DNA from: Bettongia penicillata ogilbyi
Lineage: Eukaryota > Chordata > Mammalia > Diprotodontia > Potoroidae
NCBI GenBank assembly: GCA_023548195.1
Contig: JAJHZJ010000808.1
Span: forward strand, 1,142,182-1,206,181
Direction: 5' to 3'
Length of the DNA stretch: 64,000 nt
This document shows positions 21,460 to 32,330 of this stretch, one piece after another (positions within the stretch are counted from its first letter, which is position 1; each line of letters begins with the position of its first letter). The notes beneath the pieces were generated by a model. That model was not told the origin of the DNA. It saw only the letters and a list, made by a program, of their open reading frames with translations, and did not search any database. The position numbers and the translations under genes were made by a program.

Positions 21460-23465
21460 AGAGTTCAATTTCCTCCCCAAATAGAAGATACTTTTTAATC
21501 ATCATTTTGTGGTATTTAAGTTTCCCATAGTCAAATAGAAATTTTCCCCTGCATCCTATATTTTCTAGCTTTAGCCAAGCTTGTAAATGTCACTGTTGAA
21601 ACTTTATTAGTGTCTATTGAGTCACAAATAAATGAAACTGATGGAAGCAAGCTATTTATTTATTGTGTCATTCCTAAGGATTTTCTCACCAAGAAAAAGT
21701 AATTCTACTAAGCCTTAAGCAAAATATCTGTTGCATTTTAGAGTTTGAATAGTATTAATTCTGCACGTTTTACAGTGTGTTCACCGCATTGTTCCAGAAT
21801 GACATGAATTAGGCATTAACTTGTACTTAGCACAATCACCTGCTTGGGAAAGTCATTTGACTGCCCAATACCACTGATGCTCACATGTAAAGGAAGACAG
21901 GGCAACTCATACACTAGTGATTAAGGTAGGCTTCACCGAACTTGTTCGACAGGGGGTTGAACAACCAATCCAACAATTAATTTGTGGCATGTGTTCCATT
22001 CCTGGTATCGGTAGGTCCTCTTTTATGAAACACTCATGAATTGTGGACTCTGTTCATAACAAAATAATGTGAATCAGAGACTGAGCTTTCTTTGTTCAAG
22101 TCTAGTTTGTTACCATTTTTTAATAGCCTCATGCACACCCAACATTTACTTCCTATGACTGGTAAGACTTGGCATTATAGCTTGTCTAGCTAAAATACAG
22201 AAGAGAAAGCTCTTATCCTTTCTTTCTTCCTCTGTATCAAACTCAGCATCTATTGTTAGCCTCATAATTACATTGCTTACTTAATAATTTTGCACAAAAC
22301 CCAACTGATCTCAAACATGCTACAAGTCATTGTTAAAGTAATTTTTTCCCCAAAAGGTTAATGTTGCAAATAATATTCTATATTTCTATAGCCCTTTAAG
22401 ACTTACAAAGTGTTTTTTCTTACAACAGCCTCTTGAGAAATATTGTTTGCAACATAAGCTTTTCCTACTTTGGTGTAAATGCTTTTGCCCTTTGGCATTA
22501 TAATGACTCAATGTTTCACAAAGTTTGTAAATGACTGGTTTAGGTAAAACTTTTAGGACACAATTACTTTAAAGGTTGCTGGTGGCATGGCTGAAATTGA
22601 TTAGGTTTTGTGTGAAACTCGCACCCTTGGGGAAAGCCCTGGTGGTCTTGTCTATGAAACCTGGTTCTGAAGCTGCCCAACTGTGGTGACTTTGAGCCAG
22701 CTGTTTTACCTTGAGTTAAGTAGTACAAGTAGCATACCCACCATCACAGTAGCCAGGCAGCATAGGGTCAGGTTTTAAACCTCTCTCTTCATGTTCTTAG
22801 TCCTATATTCTTCCTATTGTGCCATTTTCATGGTGTTTTTGAGAAAAGAAAGCCTGCCATTGACTGGGAGCCACAAAGTTGTCTCAGAGCTGTACCTAGA
22901 CAAGATGTCCAAAGTTTGCCCAAGGTGCTAAAATGTAAAGGAAGCCCATGGGATCCTTCTCAGCCTAGAAGTTACTGAGCTTTGCACCTTGTTAACAAGA
23001 ATAATTACTTAAAATAGGAAGCTGTCAAATGTTAGTTACCCACTAGTGAAACCCTCCCTAGTCCATCTGTCCTTGCTACCACTCTTCCCCTTAGCCCTTT
23101 CCGTCAGCTTCACAGCATTTGACTATATGTTTTATGCCACTTTTCCTGGGCACATTTTGTACCACTTGCCCCAGGTAAAAACATTCCTAATTTACAGCTC
23201 TGAGTTTGACAACCTTTGTTAGATGACCATTGCCTGAATAACACGATGACATGAAACTGAATGTTAACTTAAAAAAAGTCATAATGGATTCTTATCATTG
23301 TGAGGCAAGACTTGAAGGGATATTTTTAGTACTAATCTTTTTTTTTTAGAATTACTTTTCAATGTATATCTGGGTTTTTTTTTTTAATTGAAATGGAAAG
23401 AATGGAGATACTTAGCCAAGCATGGCAAGAGTTACATGTTATTACTTGTTTTTGTGTGATTTCTT
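21460..23465. other. unassigned 2-kb stretch, partly a conserved-element candidate
   Basis: No recognisable repeat for most of 2 kb. 21,480-21,920 is the most complex part. 22,544-22,616 resembles 20,620-20,700. No coding frame longer than 60 codons is supported. Confidence 0.3.
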
Positions 23466-23469
23466 CTCA

Positions 23470-23670
23470 CAAAGAGTGTGTGGCTTGTCCTTTGTCTCAG
23501 AGGACCATGACATCAAGGAGGTGATGCCATGACATGCACATCAACTGGATTTACGTGAGGGAGGACTGTGCAAAGTCACCAGCCTCACTTTCTCCACATG
23601 AGCCATTGGGGTCCACTGGCCAGATGTAGATCACGATGACTGGAGATATCCCAGCAAGAATCTGAAGACT
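23470..23670 (+). repeat. unnamed ~400-bp marsupial repeat, copy 2 (5' half)
   Basis: 'tggcttgtcctttgtctcagaggaccatgacatcaaggaggtgatgcc', 'gagggaggactgtgcaaagtcaccagcctcactttctcc', 'gccattggggtccactggccagatgtagatcacgatgactggagat' matches copies at 5345, 29870 and 35190. It ends after the first ~200 bp of the family. Confidence 0.7.
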
Positions 23671-23975
23671 TGTATGTGGAAGAATTTTTTTTCTAGATGG
23701 ACCCAGAAAGAACTAAGAACAGTGTGTACAAAGAGGCACATTTCAGCTCAATCTAAGCAAAACTGTCCCAAATTAAGTCTCTCAGAAAGGAGAGACACCA
23801 AAAAATCACTCTGTGGATTGATTTCTCATTATCCAAAAGAAACAGAGTATGTGTGTGTCAGAGAAAACTCGGATTCTCTCAGGACAACCCATCAACCCTA
23901 GTATTCAACTCTAGAATACCTTTCACATTTAGTGGTATGAGTAGAAACTTTTAATGTATATTTATTATATTATTT
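23671..23975. other. unassigned sequence
   Basis: Contains a 75-codon frame with no recognised domain, and nothing else identified. Confidence 0.35.
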
Positions 23976-23979
23976 AGTG

Positions 23980-24620
23980 CCTCCCAATGTATATTCTATT
24001 TCCTGGCATACAGAACCCTCCAAGGTTCTAAGTCACTTTTTCAGCATTACTATTTCCCCACTACTTGATTTTCATATGCTGAGCCATTTCCATCTGTTGA
24101 AGGCCCCTTCCAAAGTCCATCTCTGGACTTTATGCCTTCTTAACAAGAATAGCATTGGGTCTACTCTTTCCATGAAGCCTTTCCCAAGCTCCTTTCCCCA
24201 ATCTCCCTCCCTTGTAATCTTCATACATTTTCTCTTTCCAATACCACCATTTTCTGAGATCCAGTGACACTGGCCTCCTTTGATATTGCTCCAGGCATTT
24301 TTACTAGCTGCCTCTCATGCCTGGAATTCTCTCCCTCTGCTCCACCTCCTGGCTTCTTTCAAGTCCCAGCTAAAACCCACCTTCTACCGGAAACCTTTCC
24401 TAATCTGCCTTAATTGTAGCTCCTCCCCTCTGATGATTACCTCCACTGTATCCTGTATATAGCTTATTTGTATATAATTATGTGCATATTGTCTCCCAGA
24501 CCACCCCCAGGTAAACTGAGAGCTCTTTGAGGACCGAGATTTTCTTCGTTTTCTTGCACTTTAGCGCAATGCCTGGGGCTTAGTAGGTGCTCAAGAAATG
24601 TTTATTAGCTCACAGTCTCC
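23980..24620 (+). repeat. L2 LINE 3' end, two overlapping fragments
   Basis: 24,255-24,620 carries 'catgcctggaattctctccctctgctccacctcctgg', 'gtcccagctaaaacccaccttctaccgg', 'ggtaaactgagagctctttgaggaccgag', 'gcaatgcctggggcttagtaggtgctcaagaaatgtttatt', an excellent L2 3' end. 23,980-24,254 is a poorer copy of similar material, so a second L2 or an internal rearrangement is implied. Confidence 0.8.
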
Positions 24621-25055
24621 AAACAAAAGTGTACTCTCCAGGCTCAAATTGCTCATAACATTTTGCCAGGGCTCCTCTTGGTTTGCACTTATCTCTATCT
24701 CTCTCCCCTTGGACACCATGGTGTTACAAGATTTGTAGTTATACAGCATCACAAGGAGAACATTTCTATTAAGAAAGGGGGAAAAAATGGGGTTTTGTTC
24801 CAGGAACAGTTGGTGTCAGTGAAAATCTTTGCAGTTTCTCAAATGCAATTCAGCCTACTCTCTTCCTCTTACTCAGTTCTGGCCCAATTCATTGTCCATT
24901 TGCAATACCTGTCCAAAATGTATTTCCTGAAGGTCTAACGATGGCCATCCAACTGTATGACATAATCTAGACAATACACAGCTTCCATCCATTAAGATTT
25001 TTTCTGTATGGATTTAAAGCAGGTTTCTTTTAAGTGCATAAATTAAAATTTATAA
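24621..25055. other. unassigned sequence
   Basis: Nothing recognised. The 91-codon frame at 24,663-24,938 has no known motif. Confidence 0.35.
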
Positions 25056-25065
25056 AATATAATGT

Positions 25066-25264
25066 AATTCTTGGCAAAGATACTGGAGTGGTATGACATT
25101 TCCTTCTCTAGTTCATGTTACAAATAAGGAACTGAGACAGAGTTAAGTGACTTGCCCAGGGTCATACAGCTATTAAGTGTCTGAAGTTGGATTTGAACTC
25201 ATAATAATGAGTCTTTCTGACTTCAGGTCCAGCACTCTATCCAGTGTACCATCTAGCTGCCCCA
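25066..25264 (-). repeat. marsupial tRNA-derived SINE, antisense, 3'-truncated
   Basis: 'cttggcaaagatactggagtgg', 'gttaagtgacttgcccagggtcatacagctattaagtgtctgaagttgg', 'agcactctatccagtgtaccatctagctgcccc'. Imperfect target duplications around 25,052-25,065 and 25,265-25,281 share ATATAATGT. Confidence 0.8.
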
Positions 25265-25289
25265 ATAAAATCATATAATGTGATAATAA

Positions 25290-25335
25290 TAATGTGTTAT
25301 ATGTGTGTGTATATACACACACACACAAATATATA
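25290..25335. repeat. TG/CA microsatellite
   Basis: 'atatgtgtgtgtatatacacacacacacaaatata', partly self-complementary. Confidence 0.75.
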
Positions 25336-25349
25336 CAATCTATCTCATC

Positions 25350-25490
25350 ATGTTAAAGCTTACAAAGCATTCTTTTTGTAATACTTTATTAAGTAGGGAG
25401 GTAGGTTTCCCCATTTTATAGGTGAAGAAACTGAATGTCATAGAGGTTAACTAGTGTCCATACAGCTAATTTTAAGAGCTGCCATTTGAA
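25350..25490 (-). repeat. MIR SINE, antisense
   Basis: 'aaagcttacaaagcattc', 'ccccattttataggtgaagaaactgaatgtcatagagg', 'ccatacagctaattttaag' is reverse-complement MIR. Confidence 0.65.
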
Positions 25491-25789
25491 ATTTATCTTT
25501 TAATAAAACTGAAAAGAAAATGGAGAAGCAAAAAAGGAAGGAAGGAAGGAAAAACATAAAAAATGAATGTTGAAAATTTTTTAAATGAAAAAAATGGTAT
25601 TATTACTATATTCCTTAATATGACAATATTACCTTCAACTACACAAGCAAAGTTGCTTCTTCCCAGTACCTTTTCATTTTAACATTTGTTCTAAACTCTT
25701 CTTCCTTTTTCTAAAAGGTGAATATCATAAATTCATTCTCATGGCTTATAGTCATGGTCTATGACTCTCCTATAATTGACTCAATAAGT

Positions 25790-25990
25790 CAGCATTTATG
25801 AAACATTTGCGATGGGATCAAGCATAGTATAAAGTCCTGAGGATACAAATAGAAAAACAATAATTCTTAACCTCAAAGAGTTTACATTTCAACTAGAGGA
25901 GACATTACGAACATGAATTGATATATACGAGATACATACTGAGAAGATATTTGGTAGCCTTAGGGGAAAGGAATTAACATTCCAAAAGCT
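25790..25990 (-). repeat. L2 3' tail, antisense
   Basis: 'agcatttatgaaacatttgcgatgggatcaagcatagtataaagtcctgaggatacaaa', 'cttaacctcaaagagtttacatttcaactagaggagac' is a decayed reverse-complement L2 3' end. Confidence 0.6.
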
Positions 25991-26219
25991 GTCTTTTCTT
26001 GGCTAAACTTATAATTTCCTATTTTTCTCTATTCATTTTTCCCCCATTTTCTTTAAGATTTTTACCTTGTGTATAGCTAAAGGGATGGCAATGATGTGGG
26101 TAGCACTGGCACAAGATCCCCATACCTGTGTCAGAATCCAAACTGGTTATACTGTAATATAAATAGCATGGAAAGTCCAGTATCATCTACCCTGTGAAGT
26201 TGACTTAAGTACATGACAA

Positions 26220-26430
26220 AGTTCTATAGGAGAAAGAGTCTTACAGTTGGCTCGTATACACTGAGATTAATTCCTAATTCTGCTGTGTTTCTAGACATAT
26301 GACTGAAAAAATTCTCTCAAAGTTACATTGCTTCATCTGTAAAATGGGGGTAACATTTTCACTATACCTATCTCTGAGATAATGTATGTGAAAGCTTTCT
26401 GTAACCACAGAGCATTATAGAAATATAAAC
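26220..26430 (+). repeat. MIR SINE
   Basis: 'cttacagttggctcg...attcctaattctgctgtgtttctagacatatgactg', 'ttacattgcttcatctgtaaaatgggggtaacatttt' follows MIR order. Confidence 0.65.
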
Positions 26431-26533
26431 AAGCTATTGCTGTCGATAGGATTCCAAGTGGATTGACCCCTATTAGGTGAGTTGGAAGGAGAAATTAGTG
26501 CCTTGCTATCAAAGTGAATTAAAGCCATTTTAG

Positions 26534-27032
26534 AGGTGGTTCTCAAAGTGGGAACTTTAAACACCCTTTCAGGGAGCTTAAGAGGTCAAAACTATTTTCA
26601 TAATAATTCTAAAATGTTATTTATCTATTAAAATGCTCTTGCCTTTTTCAACTACGTGTCTGTGCGAGGGCAGATTTTCTTCATCTGTTTCAACCCAAAC
26701 AATGTATTACAACAGATTGAATGTAGAAGCAGATAAGAGTAACTAGATGTCTTTTATTAAGTCAGAGATTTGTGTAAATATATAAAGCAATACGGCTCTT
26801 CTCATTAGTTTTTTATTTTTTTACAAACTATAGTTATATTTCATTAAAATTTTATTTATATTAACATGTAATCAATTTATTATTTTAAATGAATAAAATA
26901 TTCTAAAATTTCCATTTCCAATATAGTAAATATTATTAGATATAACCCACATAAGAAAATTCTTTGAGGGAGTCTTCAATAATTTTTAAACATATAAAGG
27001 AGTCATGAGATCAAAAAGTTTGAGAACCACTG
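26534..27032 (+). mobile_element. hAT-Charlie DNA transposon, internally deleted, with hATC remnant
   Basis: The ends are inverted: 'ggtggttctcaaa' at left and 'tttgagaaccactg' at right. The right third resembles the MER5-type end ('cttcaataatttttaaacatataaaggagtcatgagatcaaaaagtttgag'). In the + frame 26627-26746 the translation IKMLLPFSTTCLCEGRFSSS...NRLNVEAD ends at a stop. It matches the hAT C-terminal dimerisation domain (LPFxTTYLCEAGFSS, NRLNAEAD). The rest of the transposase is deleted. Flanking 8-mers no longer match. Confidence 0.75.
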
Positions 27033-27234
27033 AAAGGTGATGGTTTTCTATATACTAAAAAATGCAGTAGCTTCAAACCCTACTAAGAGTAATTACAGTA
27101 CATTACATAGAGAGTCATGCTTGTCATTCCAAAGTTGCCATCGATAAATTCTCTTCTCTCACCCCAATGAATGACAAGATGGGTTCCTACATCCCTATGA
27201 ACCAAACAACACTCTCCATTGTAATTAACTTGGA
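27033..27234. other. unassigned sequence
   Basis: Short spacer without recognised features. Confidence 0.3.
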
Positions 27235-28070
27235 ATTATTTTAATCAATAAACAGTTATTAAGCACCTACTGAGTTCTAAGCACTGTGTGAGTCACTACA
27301 GATGGAAAGGTAAAAGTAAAACAGTCCCAGCACTCAGGGAACTTCAATTCTATGAGGGAAGAGAATATGTAATAGATAATATATAATATGTAATGGGCAT
27401 ATTATGAAGCAAATGCAAGCAAGAAACAAAGTAATTTGTGGGATCAAAGTAACAGATTTAGAGTTGAATTACAGATGGAGGAAGGCACTAGGAGCTGGGG
27501 AGGTCAGAAAACATTGTGTAGTAGGTGCCACTTGAACTGAGTCTTGAAAGAAACTAAAGATAGATAAGAGACAGAAGAGGGAGGGTGCTCTAGGCAAAAA
27601 GGTCAACCAATGCAAAGACAAGGAGATGGGACATGAAGAGTCAAAATAAAGTGAGTTTGGCTAGACCATATAATGCAATGGATCAGTATGGAAAGGTAGA
27701 TTGGAGCCAAAGAGTAAAAAGTTATAAATACAAAACAACAATGTTGACATTGGATCCAGAGGTAATAGGAAACCAGTGTTGCTTATTAAGGTGGGGAGGC
27801 ATTTCAAACCTGTGCTTTAGGAAAAAAGTACTTTGACAACTGGAGAGAATGAATTGAAATGGGGAGAATCTTACAGTGAGGGGAAAAGTTAGAAGGTTAT
27901 TGCAATTGCCCCAGCCAGAGGTGAGGAGGATTCCTGAAACTAGAGTCATGGCTATGTGAGTGGAAGAAAACGTGAGAAATTCTGGTGGTGCAGAAGTCTA
28001 AACACAAGATTTGGTAATTAATTGGATATATGGGAGAATGAGAGAGAGAAGTTGAGGCTGAGACCAGGGT
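27235..28070 (-). repeat. L2 LINE 3' end, antisense, ~830 bp
   Basis: It starts with the reverse-complement tail 'aatcaataaacagttattaagcacctactgag...aagcactgtgtgag'. It runs through 'tgaactgagtcttgaaag', 'gtcaaccaatgcaaagacaaggag', 'ggttattgcaattgccccagcc' and 'ggtaattaattggatatatggg'. Short frames on both strands here are decayed L2 or chance. Confidence 0.8.
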
Positions 28071-28204
28071 TACAAACCAGATTGTGAAACATATTTTGCA
28101 AGATTTTCTTGACTGCATTTTCTCTTAAAAGGGCAATGCTAGACTTGAGGAAAGCTACCCATTTGGGCAGATTGTTTGCTAGTAAAAGAAAAAAAAAAGG
28201 AAAA

Positions 28205-28380
28205 GCTACATTTGAAATCGGAGATGTGGGTTTGGATCCTAGCATTATAATTTATTACTGATGGAAACTTAGGCAAGTCACGTCAGTTTGAACCTCAATT
28301 TCCTTATCTGTAAAATTATGAGATTGGATGAGATGATCTCTAATGTGGCTGTGAGTTATAAAACCTATGAAATTAAGACT
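28205..28380 (+). repeat. MIR SINE 3' part
   Basis: 'ttggatcctagcattataatttattactgatggaaacttaggcaagtcacgtcagtttgaacctcaatttccttatctgtaaaattatgagattgg' matches MIR. Confidence 0.7.
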
Positions 28381-28889
28381 ATTTTCTCCCCTACTTCTGT
28401 AAAGAGGCCTCAGGGACATGGCTATTCTAACACATTTAACATTGTTCCTACATTTTCCCTTCTGAGAGAACTCTTTAGCGTTTCCCTCTTCTTTTCACTG
28501 TGATCTCAAGCTGAGCTGAACTCACTGAGATAAGATAAATATTAACTTTTCAGTAGGCTGTATGTACATCACAGGCCAGAGTCTAACAGACGGGAATTTG
28601 GGTGAACTTTAATCCCCTGCCCTGATCATATTCAGCCTTGAGTGGGGGAGGGCAGAAAAACTGAACTTAATGTCTTTCTGACAAATGTTAGTGTTTTAAA
28701 ATTCTATTTCACACAGAATCCAATATTTATTAGTGGAAGAGTATTTTATTTTATTTTTTTACTCTAAACTACTCAGTAACTATTAACAAAAACATCCAAA
28801 TATATAAACCAAAATAATAAGTGGTCATACATGAAACACAGAGCCTCATTATATGCAGTTTGTTTGAAGAAAAATGTATCTTAATATTA
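28381..28889. other. unassigned AT-rich sequence
   Basis: No recognised gene or repeat. Confidence 0.3.
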
Positions 28890-29066
28890 ATAAGATAATG
28901 ACAAAATGGTCAGTTTTCACATCCCTCTCTGAACTTTTTCTCTTTGAACTTTTCTGTATTTTTTTGCTGCTACTATTATTATTTATAGTGCTTTGTATAA
29001 TTTTGCTTTTATAACTAAACCTTTTTTCACTCTACATCATCTCATATATTTTCCATATTTCTTTTA
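28890..29066 (-). repeat. L1 LINE 3' part, antisense (left piece)
   Basis: T-rich text 'ctttttctctttgaacttttctgtatttttttgctgctac' and 'cattctcatatattttccatatttc'-like words fit antisense marsupial L1 3' UTR. It appears to continue at 29,300 beyond a MIR insertion. Confidence 0.4.
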
Positions 29067-29290
29067 TATTAACAATAGCTAACATTTACATAGCATTTTC
29101 ATTTATTATCTCACTTGATCTTCCCAGAATCCTATGAGGTAAGTGCCATTTTACACATAAGGAAAATGAGTCTCAGAGAAGTTAAATAATTTGCCCAGGA
29201 TCACACAACTGGTTAAGTACCTGAGGCAAAATTCAGATCCAGATTTTCCTGACTCCCAAATCTTAAATTCTATCCATTGTATCATGTATT
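29067..29290 (-). repeat. MIR/CORE-SINE, antisense, within L1
   Basis: 'acaatagctaacatttacatagcattttc', 'gatcttcccagaatcctatgaggtaagtgccattttacacataagg', 'gcccaggatcacacaactggttaagtacctgaggc' is near full-length reverse-complement MIR. Confidence 0.8.
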
Positions 29291-29299
29291 TTATGCGTG

Positions 29300-29870
29300 T
29301 ATGTTAGATATAGATATAGATTTGATACTCATATTCCACAACCTGTCCAGCTACTTCTCAGTCATTGGACACATGAGTTGTTATCCAGTTTTTGCTATCA
29401 CAAATATGAAAATGCAAGAATAGTTTTGTAGAAAAATAGTTTTAAACAGACAGGTTTTTTTCATGTTTATAACATCCTTAGAGAGTAGTCCCTGAGGGAG
29501 TTTATCAGGTCAAAGAGCAATGTGTTTTCCAACCCTTACAATACAACATGTCAGTCCTCAAAATCATGCCAATTCATTCAAACTTTCACTGGCCAACTAA
29601 TCAATATGGTGTCTGTTTCTCCACATTCCCGGCAGTTTTGATATCTAGGTGCCTTTTAATATCCTTGATAATTTGGTGGGTATAAGATTCTATTTCAGAG
29701 TCATTTTACTTTGCATGTCTCTGATAATTAGAGAGTTGGGAAAATTTTTCAGGGGGTCATGGACCATTTCCCTTTCTTCTTCAAAAATTCTCATCTTATT
29801 TTTTTTGTATCTTACTACTATTTGCTACTAAGTGTTATGTATATTTTGTAGTTGTAGAATAAGTGAGTAC
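29300..29870 (-). repeat. L1 LINE ORF2 3' end, antisense (right piece)
   Basis: 'cagctacttctcagtcattggacacatgagttgttatcc', 'tccctgagggagtttatcaggtcaaagagcaatg', 'tctccacattcccggcagttttgatat', 'ttttactttgcatgtctctgataattagagag' is the reverse complement of the L1 ORF2 terminus (known antisense words 'catttccaattctttgcc', 'gggtcaaagggtatg', 'tttgcatttctctaatcaatag'). Confidence 0.65.
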
Positions 29871-30090
29871 CTGAAAAGGCCTGGCCTAAAAAGGCCAAGG
29901 TCTCCCACTGCATCCTGGGCCGTCTCCAGTCATCCTAATGAAAATGGGGTCACTGGACCCAGATGGCTCAGGAGGAGAAAGTGAGGCTGGTGACCTACAT
30001 AGCCCTCCTTCACTCAAAACAAAGTCAAGTGCAAGTCATGTCATCATTTCTCTGATGGCATGGTCTTCTTCAAAAATGAAGGACAAATAT
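29871..30090 (-). repeat. unnamed ~400-bp marsupial repeat, copy 3, antisense
   Basis: 'ggtctcccactgcatcctgggccgtctccagtcatcctaatg', 'gtcactggacccagatggctcaggaggagaaagtgaggctggtgacc', 'ggcatggtcttcttcaaaaatgaaggacaaa' is the reverse complement of the first 220 bp of the family at 5345 and 35190. Confidence 0.75.
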
Positions 30091-30249
30091 ACACACACAT
30101 GCACACACAAGAATATGAAGAAATACATAGCAAATCAAATAAAGTAGGGGAAATATTGTGTGGCTGACCTCTACTAATAGCATCAAGAGGAATGAGTATC
30201 TCTATTTGTGTGGAAATAAGCTATTATAATAGTGTTAAGGGTTTAACAA

Positions 30250-30375
30250 TGAAATAAAAGAATTTCAGAGCCAGAAGAAAACTTAGAGATGAAGAAGTCC
30301 AAATTATTTATTTTTTAGCTAAATAAAAACAACTCCAAGAGAGAAAAAGTGACTTAAACTCACACAGCTGTTACT
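30250..30375 (-). repeat. MIR-type tail, antisense
   Basis: 'agaatttcagagccagaagaaaacttagagatgaagaagtcc' and 'cttaaactcacacagctgtt' is reverse-complement MIR 3' half. Confidence 0.5.
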
Positions 30376-30775
30376 TTGAATGGGCTTTTTTCTAATATGT
30401 GTCCATTCTAGTTTCATTTTTAAAATACATGACTTCTTCCACCAACACCCTCATCTGATAGCTTATCAAACTCTGGCTGTTCAAACCAAACTGGAAAGGC
30501 TTCAAGGACCTAGACTGAGTTCCTATTGTTTATGGAACTCCTTAGCAAAGTCCTGCGGTCATTACCAGGTTAGCCAAAGGGCAACTCATTTTTGCCCTTA
30601 TCAATCTTAAAAGCCATCTAATAATCAGTAGAGAAGATGTGATCTGGGTCAGGGGACTGTACCACACTGATGAAATGACAGAGCTTTGAAGGATTGAAGG
30701 AAAGTATAGAGAGGCATGGTATCCTCAATGGTACAGTAGGAAAAAAAAACAAAACTGTGGGGAATCTCCTAACCC
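30376..30775. other. unassigned sequence
   Basis: No recognised repeat. Two 60-76 codon frames are without motifs. Confidence 0.3.
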
Positions 30776-30779
30776 AGGA

Positions 30780-30960
30780 ACCAAGAATAAAACATCCATT
30801 TTTGGACATACAAATGTGAGGATTAGCTTGCTTAATTATGCTGATTTGTTATAAGGATTGTGTTTTTCTCTTGTTTATTGTATGAGGTTGGGGATTGGAG
30901 GTGAGAGGAATCAAAAACATAAGAAAAGAAAAAGCTCATTGACATATTTTTTTAGAGAAA
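30780..30960 (+). repeat. probable L1 3' UTR fragment
   Basis: 'tccatttttggacatacaaatgtgaggattagcttgcttaattatgctgatttgttataagg' resembles the marsupial L1 3' UTR words 'tttttggacatggccaatgtgggaatttg...actatgcatatttgttacaaggg'. Confidence 0.45.
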
Positions 30961-31069
30961 AGAGAAAAAAACAAGCTCAAAAGGAATCATAAATAAGCAA
31001 GACAACTTTGAAAACAACAATGGAGCACATTCATTAAATTCAGAACTTTAAAAATTAAATTTTAAAAAG

Positions 31070-31230
31070 AGTCCTGGATAGTCAGAGGGCTTGGATTCAA
31101 ATTCTGACTCTGCTGTTTACTACCTGACCAAATCACTCAACTTCCCTGAGCTTCAGGTTCCTTCTTCATTTATTAAATGAGAAATCTCCCGAAGGTACCT
31201 TCCAGTTTTAACTATCTGCCACTCTGACCT
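31070..31230 (+). repeat. MIR SINE
   Basis: 'ctggatagtcagagggcttggattcaaattctgactctgctgtttactacctgaccaaatcactcaacttccctgagcttcaggttcc' and 'ccttccagttttaactatctg' match MIR order. Confidence 0.75.
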
Positions 31231-31424
31231 GGTGTTCATCATTTTACTTCTGCTCATAGAGTTATTCTAACTATAATACTCATTTAGGAACAATCTGCAT
31301 GAAGATGACAGTTGTATCTGGGGAAGAAAACTAGATGATTAATGAGATAGTAGAAAGGCAAGGACAGAACCTTAGGTCATTCCCTGCATTTAGTATATAG
31401 GAGGGCTGGAAAAACTGGGAAATA

Positions 31425-31640
31425 GTATGGCAGAAACTAGGTATAGGTCAGCATCTTACACTATATACCAAGATAAGGTTAAAATGAGTACATGATTTAG
31501 ACATAAAGGATGATACCATAAACAAAGTAGGGGAGCATGGAATAGTTTACTTATTAGATCTATGGATAAAGGAAGAATTTAGGATCAAACAAGAGATAGT
31601 ATTGTGGCATGTAAAATTGTTAATTTTGTAAATAGGGGGA
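31425..31640 (+). repeat. L1 LINE ORF2 fragment
   Basis: 'cagaaactaggtataggtcagcatcttacactatataccaagataaggttaaaatgagtacatgatttagacataaaggatgataccata' is the L1 ORF2 region just upstream of its 3' end. Stop codons and divergence show it is inactive. Confidence 0.75.
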
Positions 31641-31890
31641 AGAAGAGTAAATAAGGAAACCAAGAAACCAGATAGTATGGTATCATGGAAACCAAGGCAG
31701 GAGATTCAGGAAGGAAGCTGTGAATAATTAAGAGTGTCAGTAGTAAAATAGATTTAGCAGTTAGAAAGTCATTAGGGACCTTTGAGGGAGTTTCAGTAGA
31801 ATGATGAGCTAAGTGGGGGAGACCTGTCATTTGAAAATTTTGGTGGCTAAAGGAAAGAAGGAAAGAGAATGGCACTCAAGGAGTAATTTA
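31641..31890 (-). repeat. probable L2-related fragment, antisense
   Basis: 'ttagcagttagaaagtcattagggacctttgagggagtttcagtagaatgatgagc' resembles reverse-complement sequence often adjoining L2 copies. The assignment is weak. Confidence 0.35.
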
Positions 31891-31894
31891 GATT

Positions 31895-32075
31895 GAGGGA
31901 ATGTTTTTAGTGCTTAGCACAATATTGGGCACATAGATGCTTATCCCCATTTTACAGCTGAGAAAACTGAGGCAAATATAGGCTAAATAACTTGCCTATG
32001 GTCACAGAACTAGTAAGTATGGGATGCTGGATTTGAACTCATGAGTTCTATCCACCATACTACCTCGATGCTTTA
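31895..32075 (-). repeat. MIR/CORE-SINE, antisense
   Basis: 'tgcttatccccattttacagctgagaaaactgaggcaaatataggctaaataacttgcctatggtcacagaactagtaagtatgggatgctggatttgaactc' is reverse-complement MIR core. Its left edge carries an L2-like tail. Confidence 0.75.
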
Positions 32076-32098
32076 TAAGTAGATCTAGAAAGTACCTT

Positions 32099-32330
32099 AG
32101 AAGTCATTGAGAAGGGCAAGTAGGTGGGGTGACAGTGGCAGCAGCAGTGCTGTGAATAGAGCACCAGCCCTGGAGTCAGGAGGACCTGAGTTCGAATGCG
32201 GTGAGTTCAAATCAAGCCTCAAACAATTGACATTTACTAGCTATGTGGCCTTGGGCAAATCACTTAACCCTAATTGCCTTGCCTTCCCCACTCCAAAAAA
32301 AAATGAAACAAGAAAAAGAAGTCATTGAGA
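32099..32330 (+). repeat. marsupial SINE with 14-bp target-site duplications
   Basis: AGAAGTCATTGAGA is present at 32099-32112 and 32317-32330. Between them lies 'gggcaagtaggtgg...gaatagagcaccagccctggagtcaggaggacctgagttcgaatgcgg', then 'actagctatgtggccttgggcaaatcacttaaccctaattgccttgcc' and an A-rich tail. The B-box GGTTCGAAT-type element is intact as 'agttcgaatgc'. This is among the younger insertions here. Confidence 0.9.
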
